This document shows positions 44,217 to 53,707 of a DNA stretch of 64,000 nt, one piece after another. The DNA comes from an uncultured Collinsella sp. (GTDB taxonomy: Bacteria > Actinomycetota > Coriobacteriia > Coriobacteriales > Coriobacteriaceae): contig CABUQW010000006.1 in assembly GCA_902493895.1 (NCBI GenBank), positions 1 to 64,000 of the forward strand, written 5' to 3'. Position numbers and translations under genes: made by a program. Under the pieces are notes generated by a model. It ran no database searches and was not told where the DNA came from. It saw only the letters and a list, made by a program, of their open reading frames with translations. Within the stretch, counting starts at the first letter, position 1. Every line of letters begins with the position of its first letter.

Positions 44217-44257
44217 CAAAAAACGACCGGAGCGCGGGGCGTCCGCGATCCGGTCGT
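44217..44257 (-). terminator. terminator of the pyrophosphatase gene
   Basis: On the minus strand ACGACCGG pairs with CCGGTCGT, with an inner hairpin, followed by TTTTTTG. Confidence 0.9.
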
Positions 44258-44277
44258 CGGTGTTAGGTCAAAAGAAC

Positions 44278-45201
44278 CTAGCAGGCGGCCATGATGGGGG
44301 CAGCGACCTGCTTCTTACGGGAGAGGACGCCCGGCATCCAGACGCCGTCATGCTCGTCGGCAATGCCCAGGCCCTTCTGAGCGGCCTCGGTCTCGCCCTC
44401 GAGCAGGACCTGCGAGCCCTCCTCCATGATGTCGGTGATGCACAGGACGATGCCGTCGGCACCCTTCTCGGCGGCGTAGGCGCGCATGGCCTCGCGAATC
44501 TCGTCGATCATGCCGAGTGCACGGCTCTTGTCGACGGTCTCGTACTGGCCAATGAGCAGCTTCTTGCCGGCGGGCTCGAACATCTTGATGTCATTGCCGA
44601 CCATCTCGGCAGCGGTGAAGGAGCCGGACGGACGGGTGAGAAAGACCTCCATGCCAAACTTGACCGGGTCGACGCCCACCTGCTCGCCGAGCTTGGCGGC
44701 GACGGCGCGGTCGACATCGGTGGTGGTGGGGCTCTTGAGCATGAGCGTGTCGGTCATCATGGCCGAGAGCAGCAGCTTGGCCTGGACGTCGGAAAGCTCA
44801 ACGCCGAGCACGCCGGCGAGCTTGGTGACGATGGTGCAGCTGGAGCCCCAGGGCAGGCAGATGTAGTGCAGCGGGCCGGCGGTCTCGAAGTCGCCGATGC
44901 GGTGATGGTCGACGACGCCAAAGACCGTGGCGTCCTTAAGGCCGGCGACGGACTGGGCGGACTCGTTGTGGTCGGTGAGGACAACGAGCTGACCGGCCTC
45001 GACGGAATCAATCATGCGGGGCTCGGCAATGCCGGCGTCGGCGAGCAGCTTGGCGGACTCTGCCGGAAGCTGGCCCAGAGCGCAGGCCTCGTAGGTGTTG
45101 CCGGCATACTCAACCTGGTTGAGCAGCTGGGACAGGACGACGGCGCTCATGATGGCGTCGTTATCGGGGTTCTGGTGACCAAAGACAAGAACGTTTGCCA
45201 T
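44278..45201 (-). CDS. ppaC: manganese-dependent inorganic pyrophosphatase, family II
   Basis: 307 residues. Hydrolyses PPi to phosphate. DHH-family motifs: GHQNPDND (8-15), TDHNE (77-81), DHH (98-100), and the C-terminal RKKQVAAP substrate-binding site. GGAGG precedes ATG 45201. No CBS domain insert, so it is not the nucleotide-regulated form. Confidence 0.95.
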   Translation of the reverse strand: MANVLVFGHQNPDNDAIMSAVVLSQLLNQVEYAGNTYEACALGQLPAESAKLLADAGIAEPRMIDSVEAGQLVVLTDHNESAQSVAGLKDATVFGVVDHHRIGDFETAGPLHYICLPWGSSCTIVTKLAGVLGVELSDVQAKLLLSAMMTDTLMLKSPTTTDVDRAVAAKLGEQVGVDPVKFGMEVFLTRPSGSFTAAEMVGNDIKMFEPAGKKLLIGQYETVDKSRALGMIDEIREAMRAYAAEKGADGIVLCITDIMEEGSQVLLEGETEAAQKGLGIADEHDGVWMPGVLSRKKQVAAPIMAAC

Positions 45202-45324
45202 GGATATCCTCCACTTGATATGTGTACTTGGACGTAGCTATGGTAGCACGCCGATGCCGAGCCTTCGCAGACAGAAGGGCCACGGCATATTTTGTGGCAG
45301 GCATGGGGGCCAAGGCTGTCCCTT

Positions 45325-45366
45325 TTGCACCATGTTGGTGCAAAGTAACCTGACCCCCTTGCACCA
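45325..45366. repeat. REP-like palindrome, TTGGTGCAA type
   Basis: TTGCACCA-TGT-TGGTGCAA (45325-45343) is followed by AAGTAACCTGACCCCC and another TTGCACCA (to 45366). The same GGGTCAGGTTA core recurs in the element at 51704. Confidence 0.65.
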
Positions 45367-45367
45367 G

Positions 45368-46321
45368 CTATTTGCCGGCAGCGCGCAGGGCTACGTAGGC
45401 GGCACCGATGATGCCGGCGTCGTTGCCGAGCGAAGCGACCTTAATGGGCGTCTCGCGCGAGGCGGAAAGCGCGTAGCGCTGGAAGTGTTCGCGAACGGCG
45501 TCGAGGTAGACATCGGCCGAGGCAGACGCACCGCCGCCGATGAGGAACATCTCGGGGTCGACCACGTTGGCGATAAGTGCCAGGGCGCGGCCGAGGTAGT
45601 CGGCCATGGTGTCGGCTGCGGCCAGCGCGAGCTTGTCGCCCTCGCGGCAGGCCTGGAACACGTCCTTGGAATCGGAGGGGCCGGTGAGCTCGATGGGCTC
45701 GACGCCCGCCTTCTTGCACTCGGCAAGGTAGTTGCTCACCACGCCGGTGGCGCTGGAATACTGCTCCAGGTGGCCATGGCCGCCGCAGCCGCAGGTGCGC
45801 TCCTCAGCTGGGTTCAGGCACATGTGGCCAATCTCGCCGCCAGCACCCACAACGCCCGATACCACGTCGCCATTAACGATAACGCCGCCACCCACGCCGG
45901 TACCGATGGTGACCATCACCACGTTCTGCACGCCCTTGGCAGAGCCGAGCCAGGCCTCGCCCATGGCGGCGGCGTTGGCATCGTTCTCGTACTTAACGAC
46001 CGCGTCGGGGCAGTGCTGCTGAATGGCGATCCTCAGCTCGGGCAGGTTAATGGCAATGTTGGCCTTGACCTTGGCATCGCCCGACGCCGGGATGGGGCAC
46101 GGAACGGCCAGGCCAATGCCAGCCACAAAGGCGCGCGGAATCTGGGCCTTGGCGACCACCTGGTCGATAGCCTCGGTCACCGCGGCAAAGCCCGCAGCGT
46201 CAACGATGGGAGGCGTAGGCACGCTGGCCTTGGCCAGCAGGTTGCCGTCCTCGTCGAACAGACCCTCCTTAACCGAAGTGCCGCCGACGTCAATGCCGAT
46301 GTAGTACTGCTTAGGTTCCAT
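45368..46321 (-). CDS. ROK-family sugar kinase (glucokinase-like)
   Basis: 317 residues. DVGGTSVK phosphate loop (11-18), KYENDANAAAMGEAWLGSAK, GTGVGGGVIVNGDVVSG, and the zinc-binding CLNPAEERTCGCGGHGHLE characteristic of ROK proteins. ATG 46321 with AAGGCGGG upstream. Divergent from the GntR-manA pair. Substrate may be glucose, mannose or an N-acetylated sugar. Confidence 0.92.
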   Translation of the reverse strand: MEPKQYYIGIDVGGTSVKEGLFDEDGNLLAKASVPTPPIVDAAGFAAVTEAIDQVVAKAQIPRAFVAGIGLAVPCPIPASGDAKVKANIAINLPELRIAIQQHCPDAVVKYENDANAAAMGEAWLGSAKGVQNVVMVTIGTGVGGGVIVNGDVVSGVVGAGGEIGHMCLNPAEERTCGCGGHGHLEQYSSATGVVSNYLAECKKAGVEPIELTGPSDSKDVFQACREGDKLALAAADTMADYLGRALALIANVVDPEMFLIGGGASASADVYLDAVREHFQRYALSASRETPIKVASLGNDAGIIGAAYVALRAAGK

Positions 46322-46658
46322 GGGAGCCCGCCTTTCTCGTTTAAACATTGCCTGTATGGTACCGCTCCCAAGGCAAAAACCTACCAAAAAGGGACAGGTT
46401 TGTTTTGGCAGGTTATATCTGGGGAAACGCAGAGTACGAGATTCGGTTCGCTGGCCGCTATATCGGTTCGGTCCTGTCCTCGGACCGATCATTCCTCAAC
46501 ACGACACTACTCAGATGTTTATCATTTAAAACGCTCTGATTTTACAAGCGGGGCGTCTTTTGATTTTATCTTTCTCGAACTTTTCAATAACTCAATAGAG
46601 ATACTTAGGCGTTGACTATACTTTCTTTTATTCTCAATCAAGTTGGAAAGGAGGTTCC
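46322..46658. promoter_or_regulatory. divergent promoter region between ROK kinase and GntR regulator
   Basis: 337 bases, AT-rich over the last 150. A REP-like palindrome (46384-46408) is inside. A TTGACTATACTTT-type promoter-like string lies near 46613. Confidence 0.5.
46384..46408. repeat. REP-like palindrome, CCAAAA type
   Basis: CCAAAA and TTTTGG arms around AGGGACAGGTTTG; the GGGACAGGTTTG core recalls the other REP-like elements here. Confidence 0.55.
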
Positions 46659-47378
46659 TTGATTCCCAAATACGAGGCGATAGCTGCAGATATTCGTCGA
46701 AGTATCGAGGATGGCGCTCTTAAACCGGGCGATAAGCTTCCCACCGTCGTTGAGTTCTGCGAGCTCTATAGCGTTTCCAAAATCACCGTCAAACGAGCTA
46801 TCGAGCAAATCACCGAGGAAGGTCTTATTACCAGCCGTCGTGGATCGGGTACCTACGTTAAGGACACGGCGGGGCTTCCCGGCCAGGCGTTTTTTCAGGG
46901 CAAAAACGACCGTGCCCAGGGCTTTTCATATGAGCACCGCGGGGAGAAGGTGACCTCGGTGGTCTACGATTTCTCGATCGTTAATCCACCAGCGGACATC
47001 GCAGCCCAGCTGGGAATTGCCGAGGATGACTTTGCCTATCACGTCGTGCGCGTGCGTCAGGCCGATGAGAAGCCCATCGTTATCGAGTACACCTACATGC
47101 CCCTCGAGCTGATTCCGGGGCTGAAGAAGAAGGACCTGTACGGATCGCTCTACCGCTTCATCCGCGAGCAATGTGGGCTGAAGATTTCGAGCTTTCACCG
47201 TACCATTCGCGCCGTGGCAGCAACCGAGGAAGAAGCCGAGCGTCTGGACACCAAACTTGGCTCTCCCCTGCTCGAGCTCACCCAGATTGGCTTTTTGGAC
47301 AGCGGCGCCGCCTTTGAGTATTCGATCTCGCGCAACGTTGGCGATCGCTTTGAGTTGCACAACGTAACGTTGGCATAG
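46659..47378 (+). CDS. GntR/UTRA regulator
   Basis: 239 residues, starting at TTG 46659 with GGAGG 4 bases upstream. Winged helix (PKYEAIAADIRRSIEDGALKPGDKLPTVVEFCELYSVSKITVKRAIEQITEEGLITSRRGSGTYVK) followed by a UTRA domain (IEYTYMPLELIPGLKKKDLYGSLYRFIREQCGLKISSFHRTIRAV). It lies 74 bases upstream of manA and divergent from the ROK kinase, so control of both is plausible. Confidence 0.9.
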   Translation: MIPKYEAIAADIRRSIEDGALKPGDKLPTVVEFCELYSVSKITVKRAIEQITEEGLITSRRGSGTYVKDTAGLPGQAFFQGKNDRAQGFSYEHRGEKVTSVVYDFSIVNPPADIAAQLGIAEDDFAYHVVRVRQADEKPIVIEYTYMPLELIPGLKKKDLYGSLYRFIREQCGLKISSFHRTIRAVAATEEEAERLDTKLGSPLLELTQIGFLDSGAAFEYSISRNVGDRFELHNVTLA

Positions 47379-47452
47379 GTTTTTGTAGTCACGCGGGCGC
47401 TCGTTTTGAGCCGTCTTACGCGGCACCCGCACAACCTTATGGGAGTATGCAC

Positions 47453-48385
47453 ATGTCCGATTTGATTAAACTCACGCCGATCTTCCACGAGAAGATCTGG
47501 GGCGGCCGCCAGTTGGAGACCGTGTTTGGCTACGACATTCCCGAGGGTCCCATCGGTGAGTGCTGGGCCATCTCGGCCCATCCCAACGGCGACTGCCAGA
47601 TTGCAGAGGGACCGTACACCGGCCACACGCTGTCGTGGCTGTGGGCCGAGCACCGCGAGCTCTTTGGCAACTGCGAGGGCAAGGAGTTCCCGCTGCTCAT
47701 CAAGATTCTGGACGCCAAGGACGACCTTTCGATCCAGATTCATCCCAACGACGAGTACGCCGCCAAGCACGAGAACGGCAGCCTGGGCAAAACCGAGTGC
47801 TGGTATGTACTGGACTGCGAGCCCGGTGCCACGATCATCGTCGGCCAGCGCGCGCACGACCGCGCCGAGGCCGCGCAGATGATCGAGGGGGGCCGTTGGG
47901 ACGAGATGCTCAACGTGCTGCCGATTCACAAGGGAGACTTTTTCCAGATCGACTCCGGCACCGTTCACGCCATCAAGACCGGCACGCTGATTCTGGAGAC
48001 GCAGCAGTCGAGCGACGTGACATATCGCCTGTACGACTACGACCGTCCCGGCACCGACGGAAAGCTGCGCCCGCTGCACATTGAGCAGAGCCTCGACTGC
48101 ATCGACTTTGATGCTCAGGCTCCGACCGACGGCACGGTGACCGCGCCCGAGGTGGACGGCGTGACCGAGCTCGAGTCCAACCCCTGCTACACCGTCGATC
48201 GCGTGCGCGTCAACGGCAGCAAGACCCTCGACCAGCGCTGGCCCTTCATGTGCCTGTCGGTCATCGACGGCGAAGGCACCGTCTGCGGCGACCCCGTCCA
48301 CAAGGGAAGCCACCTGCTGGCCCCGAGCACCGTCAGCTCCATCGACCTCGAAGGCAAGATGGAACTGATCGTCTCGCATCTGTAG
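47453..48385 (+). CDS. manA: mannose-6-phosphate isomerase, type I
   Basis: 310 residues. Interconverts mannose-6-P and fructose-6-P. Zinc ligand region IQIHPNDEYAAKHE, KTECWYVLD, and the catalytic FFQIDSGTVHAI motif. ATG 47453 with GGGAG 7 bases upstream is preferred to 47447. Downstream of GntR. Confidence 0.93.
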   Translation: MSDLIKLTPIFHEKIWGGRQLETVFGYDIPEGPIGECWAISAHPNGDCQIAEGPYTGHTLSWLWAEHRELFGNCEGKEFPLLIKILDAKDDLSIQIHPNDEYAAKHENGSLGKTECWYVLDCEPGATIIVGQRAHDRAEAAQMIEGGRWDEMLNVLPIHKGDFFQIDSGTVHAIKTGTLILETQQSSDVTYRLYDYDRPGTDGKLRPLHIEQSLDCIDFDAQAPTDGTVTAPEVDGVTELESNPCYTVDRVRVNGSKTLDQRWPFMCLSVIDGEGTVCGDPVHKGSHLLAPSTVSSIDLEGKMELIVSHL

Positions 48386-48410
48386 ATCGCACCAACAACC
48401 CAAACGCAAC

Positions 48411-48446
48411 AAGGGGCTCCCCCGTCCACCAACGGGGGAGCCCCTT
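48411..48446. terminator. terminator after manA
   Basis: AAGGGGCTCCCCCGT pairs with ACGGGGGAGCCCCTT around CCACCA. Confidence 0.85.
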
Positions 48447-48527
48447 GTCCATATATATCAGCCCACCCGGCTCTCCAGATCAAAAAAGCGGACGAGCAGA
48501 GCGACGTTCGCAAGCAACGTTATCTAA

Positions 48528-48656
48528 GGACCTGGACGGGCGTATGGGGCAACATCGATCGCGAGTTCCGCATGAGCCGGAGAGCACTTAATGTGCTATC
48601 CGTGCGAGCAGGACTGCCCGAGCAGGCGATGTTGCCCCATACGCCCGCCCAGGTCC
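48528..48656 (-). ncRNA. long hairpin element A at the 3' end of pcrA
   Basis: 30-base outer arms (48528-48557 with 48627-48656, one mismatch) enclose a smaller stem-loop at 48578-48602, where CGGA-g-AGCAC pairs with GTGCT-a-TCCG around loop TTAAT. It begins 7 bases after the pcrA stop. Element B at 56613 shares the apical ACTWAATGT. Whether it is transcribed as part of pcrA mRNA or is a mobile palindrome is open. Confidence 0.6.
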
Positions 48657-48663
48657 ACCGGGA

Positions 48664-51564
48664 TCACGACAGCTTGACGATCGGAGCAAAGCCCTTCATA
48701 AGCTTTTTGGTCTGGCCGGTCTTTTCGAATTGAACCTCGATCATGTCTCCGGCGACCGAGATCACGGTACCCGTGCCAAAAGTCTTGTGGCTCACGGTAT
48801 CGCCCGCGGCAAAGTCCTGCGATGCGCTGGCACGATCGACCTTGCGCTCCACCGTCGGGGACACCTTGGACGACGGCTTTTTGGCTCGCGACGCGCCCGA
48901 ACCAAAAGTCGAGGCAACACGGCCGGCGTCAGGCGAAACCCCACGATGGCGCTCGGTCCCGTAACTGCTGCCGCCAAAGAAATCGTCAAAGCTCGATCCG
49001 CCACGCGAACCGGAACCGCCGGTCGAGCGCGTATGCGAACCAAACACCTTGCCGCCATACATGTCCGAGCCCATACCCGATCCAAAGGTGCCGTGTCGGT
49101 CGCCGCGTTTCTCCCAGCCCGTGCCCTCAAAACCGGCAGAACCGATGCCGCTAAACTCGATATCCTCAAACGGAATCTCGTTGAGGAAGCGCGAGCGCGG
49201 GTTGGCAGAGGTCGAGCCGTAGGTGCGACGTGTGGCCGCATAGGTCAGGAACAGGCGCTTGCGAGCACGCGTGATGGCGACGTAGGCCAAGCGACGCTCC
49301 TCCTCGAGCTTGCCCGGATCGTCACTACCGCCAAAGTCGTGCACGTGCGGGAAGATACCCTCCTCCATGCCGGCCACGAACACCGCCGGGAACTCCAGGC
49401 CCTTGGCGGAGTGGATGGTCATCATGGTAATGGCATGCGTCTCGCCGGCCAGGGAATCCAAGTCGGAGCGCAGGGCCAGCCACTCCATGAGCGCCGGCAG
49501 CGCCTTACAGGTGAGCGGACCGTAGGTGCGCTCGATCTCGTCGGCATGCACGGCACCCGCCGGCATCTCCGTCGGCGCGGCATACGCGTTGCCCGCGATG
49601 GCGGCGGCCAGGGCATCCTGCGGAGACAGCGCCGGAGCGGCCAAGCTATCGAGCGGATTGGAGCCCGCGGCGTCACGCGCGCCAACGAGCGCCTCAAACG
49701 AGGATACCGGGGCAGATGGCCCCGGTTCGGGCGCAGGCGCGCTCACCACGACAGGCTCGGGCTCGGCGCTAGCAGGCACATCGGCAACACCGGCAGCGCG
49801 CAGCTCTTCCAAGCTCTCGAGCGTACCTTCGATATCCTCGTGCGTCTCCTCAAATTCGGCGGCGACGCCCAGGAATTCCTGGATGTTCTCGGCGCGGCTC
49901 TCGGACTCCATGGTGCCCTCGGCGCGGAAAGCCTGCAGCAGGCCCGTCTTATCGACGATCATCTCGACGACGTCCTTGAGCTCGCCGTCCATGCGGCGAC
50001 CCTCGCGCACCAGCGCCACAAAGCTCGACAGGCCATTGCGCACCTTGGCGCTAAACATGCCCGTCTCGGCTGTTGCGATCTCGCAGGCCTGGAAGAACGA
50101 GCAACGGTTGTCGCGCGCCAGCTGCTCGATCTTTTGGATCGAGGTGGAGCCGATGCCGCGACGCGGCGTGTTGATGACGCGCTTGACGCTCATCTCGTCT
50201 GCCGGGTTCACGATCATCTTAAGGTAGGCCATGACGTCGCGGATCTCGGCACGGTCGAAGAATCGCGTGCCGCCCACGATCTTGTAAGGCACGCCTGCGC
50301 GCAGGAACATATCTTCGAGGATACGCGACTGGGCGTTGGTGCGGTAGAACACGGCGATATCGTCGTAGCTCGTGCCTTTGGCATGCAGTTTTTCGATCTC
50401 GCCGGCAATCCAGCGGCCCTCGTCGCGCTCGTCGCTTGCCTGGAAGGCCTGAATCTTCTCGCCATCGCCCTCGGCCGTAAACAGACGCTTGTCCTTGCGC
50501 TGCGAGTTGTGGCGCACCACGGCGTTGGCGGCGCTCAGGATATGGCCCGTAGAGCGGTAGTTCTGCTCCAGCTTAACGGTCTTGCAGTTTTTAAAGTCCT
50601 GCTCAAAGTCCAGGATGTTAGTGATGTCGGCGCCACGCCAGCTGTAAATGGACTGATCGTCGTCGCCCACGACCATGAGGTTTTGGTACTTGGCGGCCAG
50701 CAGGTTGGCGATCTCGTACTGGACGTGGTTGGTGTCCTGATACTCGTCGACGCTAATGTAGCGGAAGCGCTCCTGGTACTTGTCGAGCACCTCGGGGCGG
50801 GTGCGCAGCAGCTCGAGCGTGCGCACGAGCAGGTCGTCGAAGTCCATCGCGTTAGCGGCGCGCAGGCGGCGTTCCAGCTCCAAGTAGACCTGCGCGGCCT
50901 TTTTGTCGTTGGGGCTGTCGGCGGATTTGAGCATGTCCTCGGGGCCGATCATGGCGTTTTTGGCCGAACTGATCTTGCTGCGGATCATGTTGATGGGGAA
51001 TTGCTTTTGCTCGATACCGAGCGCCTGCATAATATCGCGCACCATGCGCTTGGAATCGTCGTCATCGTAGATGGTGAACTGACCGGTGTAGCCCAGCAGG
51101 TCAGCGTCCTCGCGCAGCATGCGCACGCACATAGCATGGAAGGTGCACACCCACATGCCGCGGGTACCGCTGGGGATGAGTGCCGCCAGACGCTCGCGCA
51201 TCTCGGCCGCGGCCTTGTTGGTAAACGTGATGGCAAGGATCTGCCAGGGCTTAACGCCCAGGTCGCCGAGCATATGTGCGATACGGAAGGTCAAGACGCG
51301 GGTCTTGCCCGAGCCGGCGCCGGCAAGGACCAGCAGCGGGCCCTCGGTGGTCAGGACCGCCTCGCGCTGAGCGGGATTAAGGCTGTCGATGTCGACGAGC
51401 GGCTTGGCGGGCTTGGGCGCCGGCGCGGGAGCGTCGTAGATGTCGAGCGGAACGAGCTCGGGCTCCGGCGCAGCAGGGGCGGTGTATGCATCGAGCGGCA
51501 CGGGTTCCGGCGCGGGCGGCACAGGTACCGCGACATTCTTTTCCCAGGGCAAGGGCTGGGTCAT
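48664..51564 (-). CDS. pcrA: ATP-dependent DNA helicase PcrA/UvrD
   Basis: 966 residues. A 3'-5' SF1 helicase for repair and replication restart. Walker A AGAGSGKT (81-88), FTNKAAAEMRERL, DEYQDTN, GDDDQSIYSWRGAD, QNYRSTG, TIHSAKGLEFPAVF and ITRARKRL are all present. It has an N-terminal Pro/Glu-rich extension of about 60 residues, an unusual Ala/Pro-rich insertion of about 110 residues before the SAKGLE motif, and a Gly/Ser-rich C-terminal linker before the last RNA polymerase-binding-like domain (GDTVSHKTFGTGTVISV). GAGGAGT precedes ATG 51564. Confidence 0.95.
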   Translation of the reverse strand: MTQPLPWEKNVAVPVPPAPEPVPLDAYTAPAAPEPELVPLDIYDAPAPAPKPAKPLVDIDSLNPAQREAVLTTEGPLLVLAGAGSGKTRVLTFRIAHMLGDLGVKPWQILAITFTNKAAAEMRERLAALIPSGTRGMWVCTFHAMCVRMLREDADLLGYTGQFTIYDDDDSKRMVRDIMQALGIEQKQFPINMIRSKISSAKNAMIGPEDMLKSADSPNDKKAAQVYLELERRLRAANAMDFDDLLVRTLELLRTRPEVLDKYQERFRYISVDEYQDTNHVQYEIANLLAAKYQNLMVVGDDDQSIYSWRGADITNILDFEQDFKNCKTVKLEQNYRSTGHILSAANAVVRHNSQRKDKRLFTAEGDGEKIQAFQASDERDEGRWIAGEIEKLHAKGTSYDDIAVFYRTNAQSRILEDMFLRAGVPYKIVGGTRFFDRAEIRDVMAYLKMIVNPADEMSVKRVINTPRRGIGSTSIQKIEQLARDNRCSFFQACEIATAETGMFSAKVRNGLSSFVALVREGRRMDGELKDVVEMIVDKTGLLQAFRAEGTMESESRAENIQEFLGVAAEFEETHEDIEGTLESLEELRAAGVADVPASAEPEPVVVSAPAPEPGPSAPVSSFEALVGARDAAGSNPLDSLAAPALSPQDALAAAIAGNAYAAPTEMPAGAVHADEIERTYGPLTCKALPALMEWLALRSDLDSLAGETHAITMMTIHSAKGLEFPAVFVAGMEEGIFPHVHDFGGSDDPGKLEEERRLAYVAITRARKRLFLTYAATRRTYGSTSANPRSRFLNEIPFEDIEFSGIGSAGFEGTGWEKRGDRHGTFGSGMGSDMYGGKVFGSHTRSTGGSGSRGGSSFDDFFGGSSYGTERHRGVSPDAGRVASTFGSGASRAKKPSSKVSPTVERKVDRASASQDFAAGDTVSHKTFGTGTVISVAGDMIEVQFEKTGQTKKLMKGFAPIVKLS

Positions 51565-51810
51565 GGGCGACTCCTCATCTGACGGACGGCGCGCCTGCGG
51601 GCAGCGCCATAGTTTGAGCCGTACCAGTATACCGAGCCGCGCGGACACCGACGCAAATCACACCACGACTCCGTGCGCCACCGTCAGGCTCGCCCCAGCG
51701 GATTTGGTGCAATGGGGTCAGGTTAGTCTGCACCAATCTATTGACAATCACGAAACCGCCGATGTCATGGCAGCAGCAGCGAGCGACGGTCAGGGCGAAC
51801 AAATTGGCAT
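51565..51810. other. upstream region of pcrA
   Basis: Promoter region of pcrA. It contains the REP-like element at 51704-51736. No gene seen. Confidence 0.5.
51704..51736. repeat. REP-like palindrome, TTGGTGC type
   Basis: TTGGTGC and GCACCAA arms around AATGGGGTCAGGTTAGTCT, the same family as 45325. Confidence 0.65.
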
Positions 51811-51853
51811 GAAAAGGGGGCGGCATAGACCTTTTGGTCATGCCACCCCCTTT
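51811..51853 (-). terminator. terminator after uppP
   Basis: AAAGGGGG-c-GGCATAGACC pairs with GGTCATGCC-a-CCCCCTTT around TTTT, followed on the minus strand by TTTTC. Confidence 0.85.
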
Positions 51854-51897
51854 GAATGACAAGTTGTCGCCCTGGCCGCCGCGCAGCGTCGACTAAG

Positions 51898-52878
51898 TTA
51901 GAGGCCGAGCATCGGCTCCAGAACGAAGAAGTATGCGAGCACTACGATGCCCAGGATGATGCGGTAGGCACCGAAGCACTTGAAGTCGTGACGGCGGACG
52001 AAGCCCATGAGCCACTTGATGGCGATGAGCGAAACCACAAAGGCCACAACGCAGCCCACGCCCAGGATAGCGACCTCGTTGGCACCGAACGTGCCGCCCT
52101 TGATGAAGTACTTGACCAGCTTGAGCGCACTCGCGCCAAACATGACCGGGATGGCCAGGAAGAACGTAAACTTGGACGCCACCGAACGCGTGCAGCCCAA
52201 AAGCAGGCCGCCGATGATGGTAGAACCGGAGCGAGACGTACCAGGCACCAGCGAAAGCACCTGGAAGCAGCCGATACCCAGCGCAGTCTTCCAGCTCAGG
52301 TCCTCGAGCGTGGCGATGGAGCCAAAGTCCAGATTCTCGTCATCGTCCTCATCCTCAGCGGTAGCCGCGGCGGGCGCCGCAAAGTGCGCACCGGCGGGAC
52401 GTCCACCCGACACCACAGCACGCGAACCAAACGAACCGGCAACGGCCATTTCCTCGCGCTTGCTCGCGCGCCAGTTCTCGATCACGATAAACAGCACGCC
52501 GTACACAATGAGCGCCAGCGCCACGACGGGAGCATTGTAGAAATGCTCCTCCATCCAGTCGTTAAGCGGCAGACCGATCGCCGCGGCGGGAATGCAGCCG
52601 AGCACAATCTTGCCCCACAGCACCCAGGTGTCGCGACGGCCCTCCTTGCCCTTGCTGGGCGAGAACGGATTGAGCTCATGGAAGAACAGCACACAGACGG
52701 CCAGAATGGCGCCGAGCTGAATCACGACCAGGAACATATTCCAGAACGTCTCGCTCACGTTCATCTTGACGAACTCGTCCACCAAGATCATGTGACCGGT
52801 CGACGAAACAGGCAGCCATTCGGTGATGCCCTCGACCAGGCCCATGAAGGCAGATTTTAGAAGCTCGATAATATCCAA
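51898..52878 (-). CDS. uppP: undecaprenyl-diphosphatase (bacitracin resistance protein)
   Basis: 326 residues, several membrane helices. It recycles undecaprenyl pyrophosphate for the cell wall. Active-site motifs GLVEGITEWLPVSSTGHMIL and LVPGTSRSGST. A longer cytosolic loop with acidic EDEDDDENLDFG is unusual. The start is probably TTG 52878, with GAGGGGG upstream; the GTG at 52899 has none. Confidence 0.93.
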   Translation of the reverse strand: MDIIELLKSAFMGLVEGITEWLPVSSTGHMILVDEFVKMNVSETFWNMFLVVIQLGAILAVCVLFFHELNPFSPSKGKEGRRDTWVLWGKIVLGCIPAAAIGLPLNDWMEEHFYNAPVVALALIVYGVLFIVIENWRASKREEMAVAGSFGSRAVVSGGRPAGAHFAAPAAATAEDEDDDENLDFGSIATLEDLSWKTALGIGCFQVLSLVPGTSRSGSTIIGGLLLGCTRSVASKFTFFLAIPVMFGASALKLVKYFIKGGTFGANEVAILGVGCVVAFVVSLIAIKWLMGFVRRHDFKCFGAYRIILGIVVLAYFFVLEPMLGL

Positions 52879-53125
52879 AGGGACCCCCTCGTTAGACACC
52901 CGCCGATATTGTTCTGCGGACGGTGCGGGCGATGTCCCATTATCAACCGTTCGGGCGCGTCTACGCCTACCCTTACCAAAAAACTCGCCCGTTCACAGAA
53001 TTGCGAGCGGTCAAACCCAAATCCTTGGGTATAACTGCAACAAGATAAAGTGTCCGGCGGCCAACGCGCCCGCGCCCGCCCGATGCACGAGCCCCGCGCC
53101 CGTGCGATAGACCAAGGAGGAAACC

Positions 53126-53563
53126 ATGAACGAGGGCTACACCAAGGTATTTGTTTCACTCGACGGTACTGAGCAGCAGGATTTTGTGCTCGCACGCGCC
53201 ATCAAGGTCGCCGCGAACAACGGCGCCAAGCTAATCATCGGCCACGTTATCGATTCCACGGCGCTCGAGAGCGCCGGTTCCTATCCGGTCGATCTGGTCA
53301 ACGGCCTAGAGGAGGCATTTAAGAACTCCATCGCCAAGCAGCTCGAAGAGGCCAAGGCCAATCCCGATATTCCCGAGGTCGAGGTCATGATTCGCGCCGG
53401 CCGTATTCGCGAGACGCTCAAGGACGAGATGCTCGACGTGGTCAAGCCCGACCTGGTGCTCTGCGGCGCCCGCGGCCTGTCCTCGATCAAGTATGCGCTG
53501 CTGGGTTCGATTTCGACGTTCCTGCTGCGCAACACGGACTGCGACATCTTGGTCGTGAAGTAG
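53126..53563 (+). CDS. universal stress protein A family
   Basis: 145 residues. UspA fold with the ATP-binding motif GARGLSSIKYALLGSISTFLLRNTDCDILVVK, where the usual G-2x-G-9x-G(S/T) pattern is only partly kept (GARGLSSIKYALLGS). GGAGG precedes ATG 53126. Monocistronic. Confidence 0.9.
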   Translation: MNEGYTKVFVSLDGTEQQDFVLARAIKVAANNGAKLIIGHVIDSTALESAGSYPVDLVNGLEEAFKNSIAKQLEEAKANPDIPEVEVMIRAGRIRETLKDEMLDVVKPDLVLCGARGLSSIKYALLGSISTFLLRNTDCDILVVK

Positions 53564-53576
53564 GTTCCTTCCCGTC

Positions 53577-53667
53577 GGCGCAAGGCCTGCGGGGTTATCA
53601 CGCCGACGTCCTCGCCGCTTCGCGGCTGCGGGATGTCGGCTTTGATAACCCCTCCCGGCCTTGCGCC
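53577..53667 (+). ncRNA. long near-perfect hairpin C after uspA
   Basis: GGCGCAAGGCC, GGGGTTATCA, CCGACGTCC and GCCGC pair in order with GCGGC, GGATGTCGG, TGATAACCCC and GGCCTTGCGCC, apex TTC. It begins 13 bases after the uspA stop and precedes the terminator at 53708. A transcribed 3' structure is likely. Confidence 0.6.
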
Positions 53668-53707
53668 TTCGTCACCGTACTTCAGCGAGTTGGCTGATAA
53701 AAGATGG

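Noticed and set aside
48730..51582. 950-residue plus-strand ORF
   Set aside because: Antisense shadow of pcrA caused by GC-rich codon positions; it has no family motif, while pcrA on the other strand has all helicase motifs.
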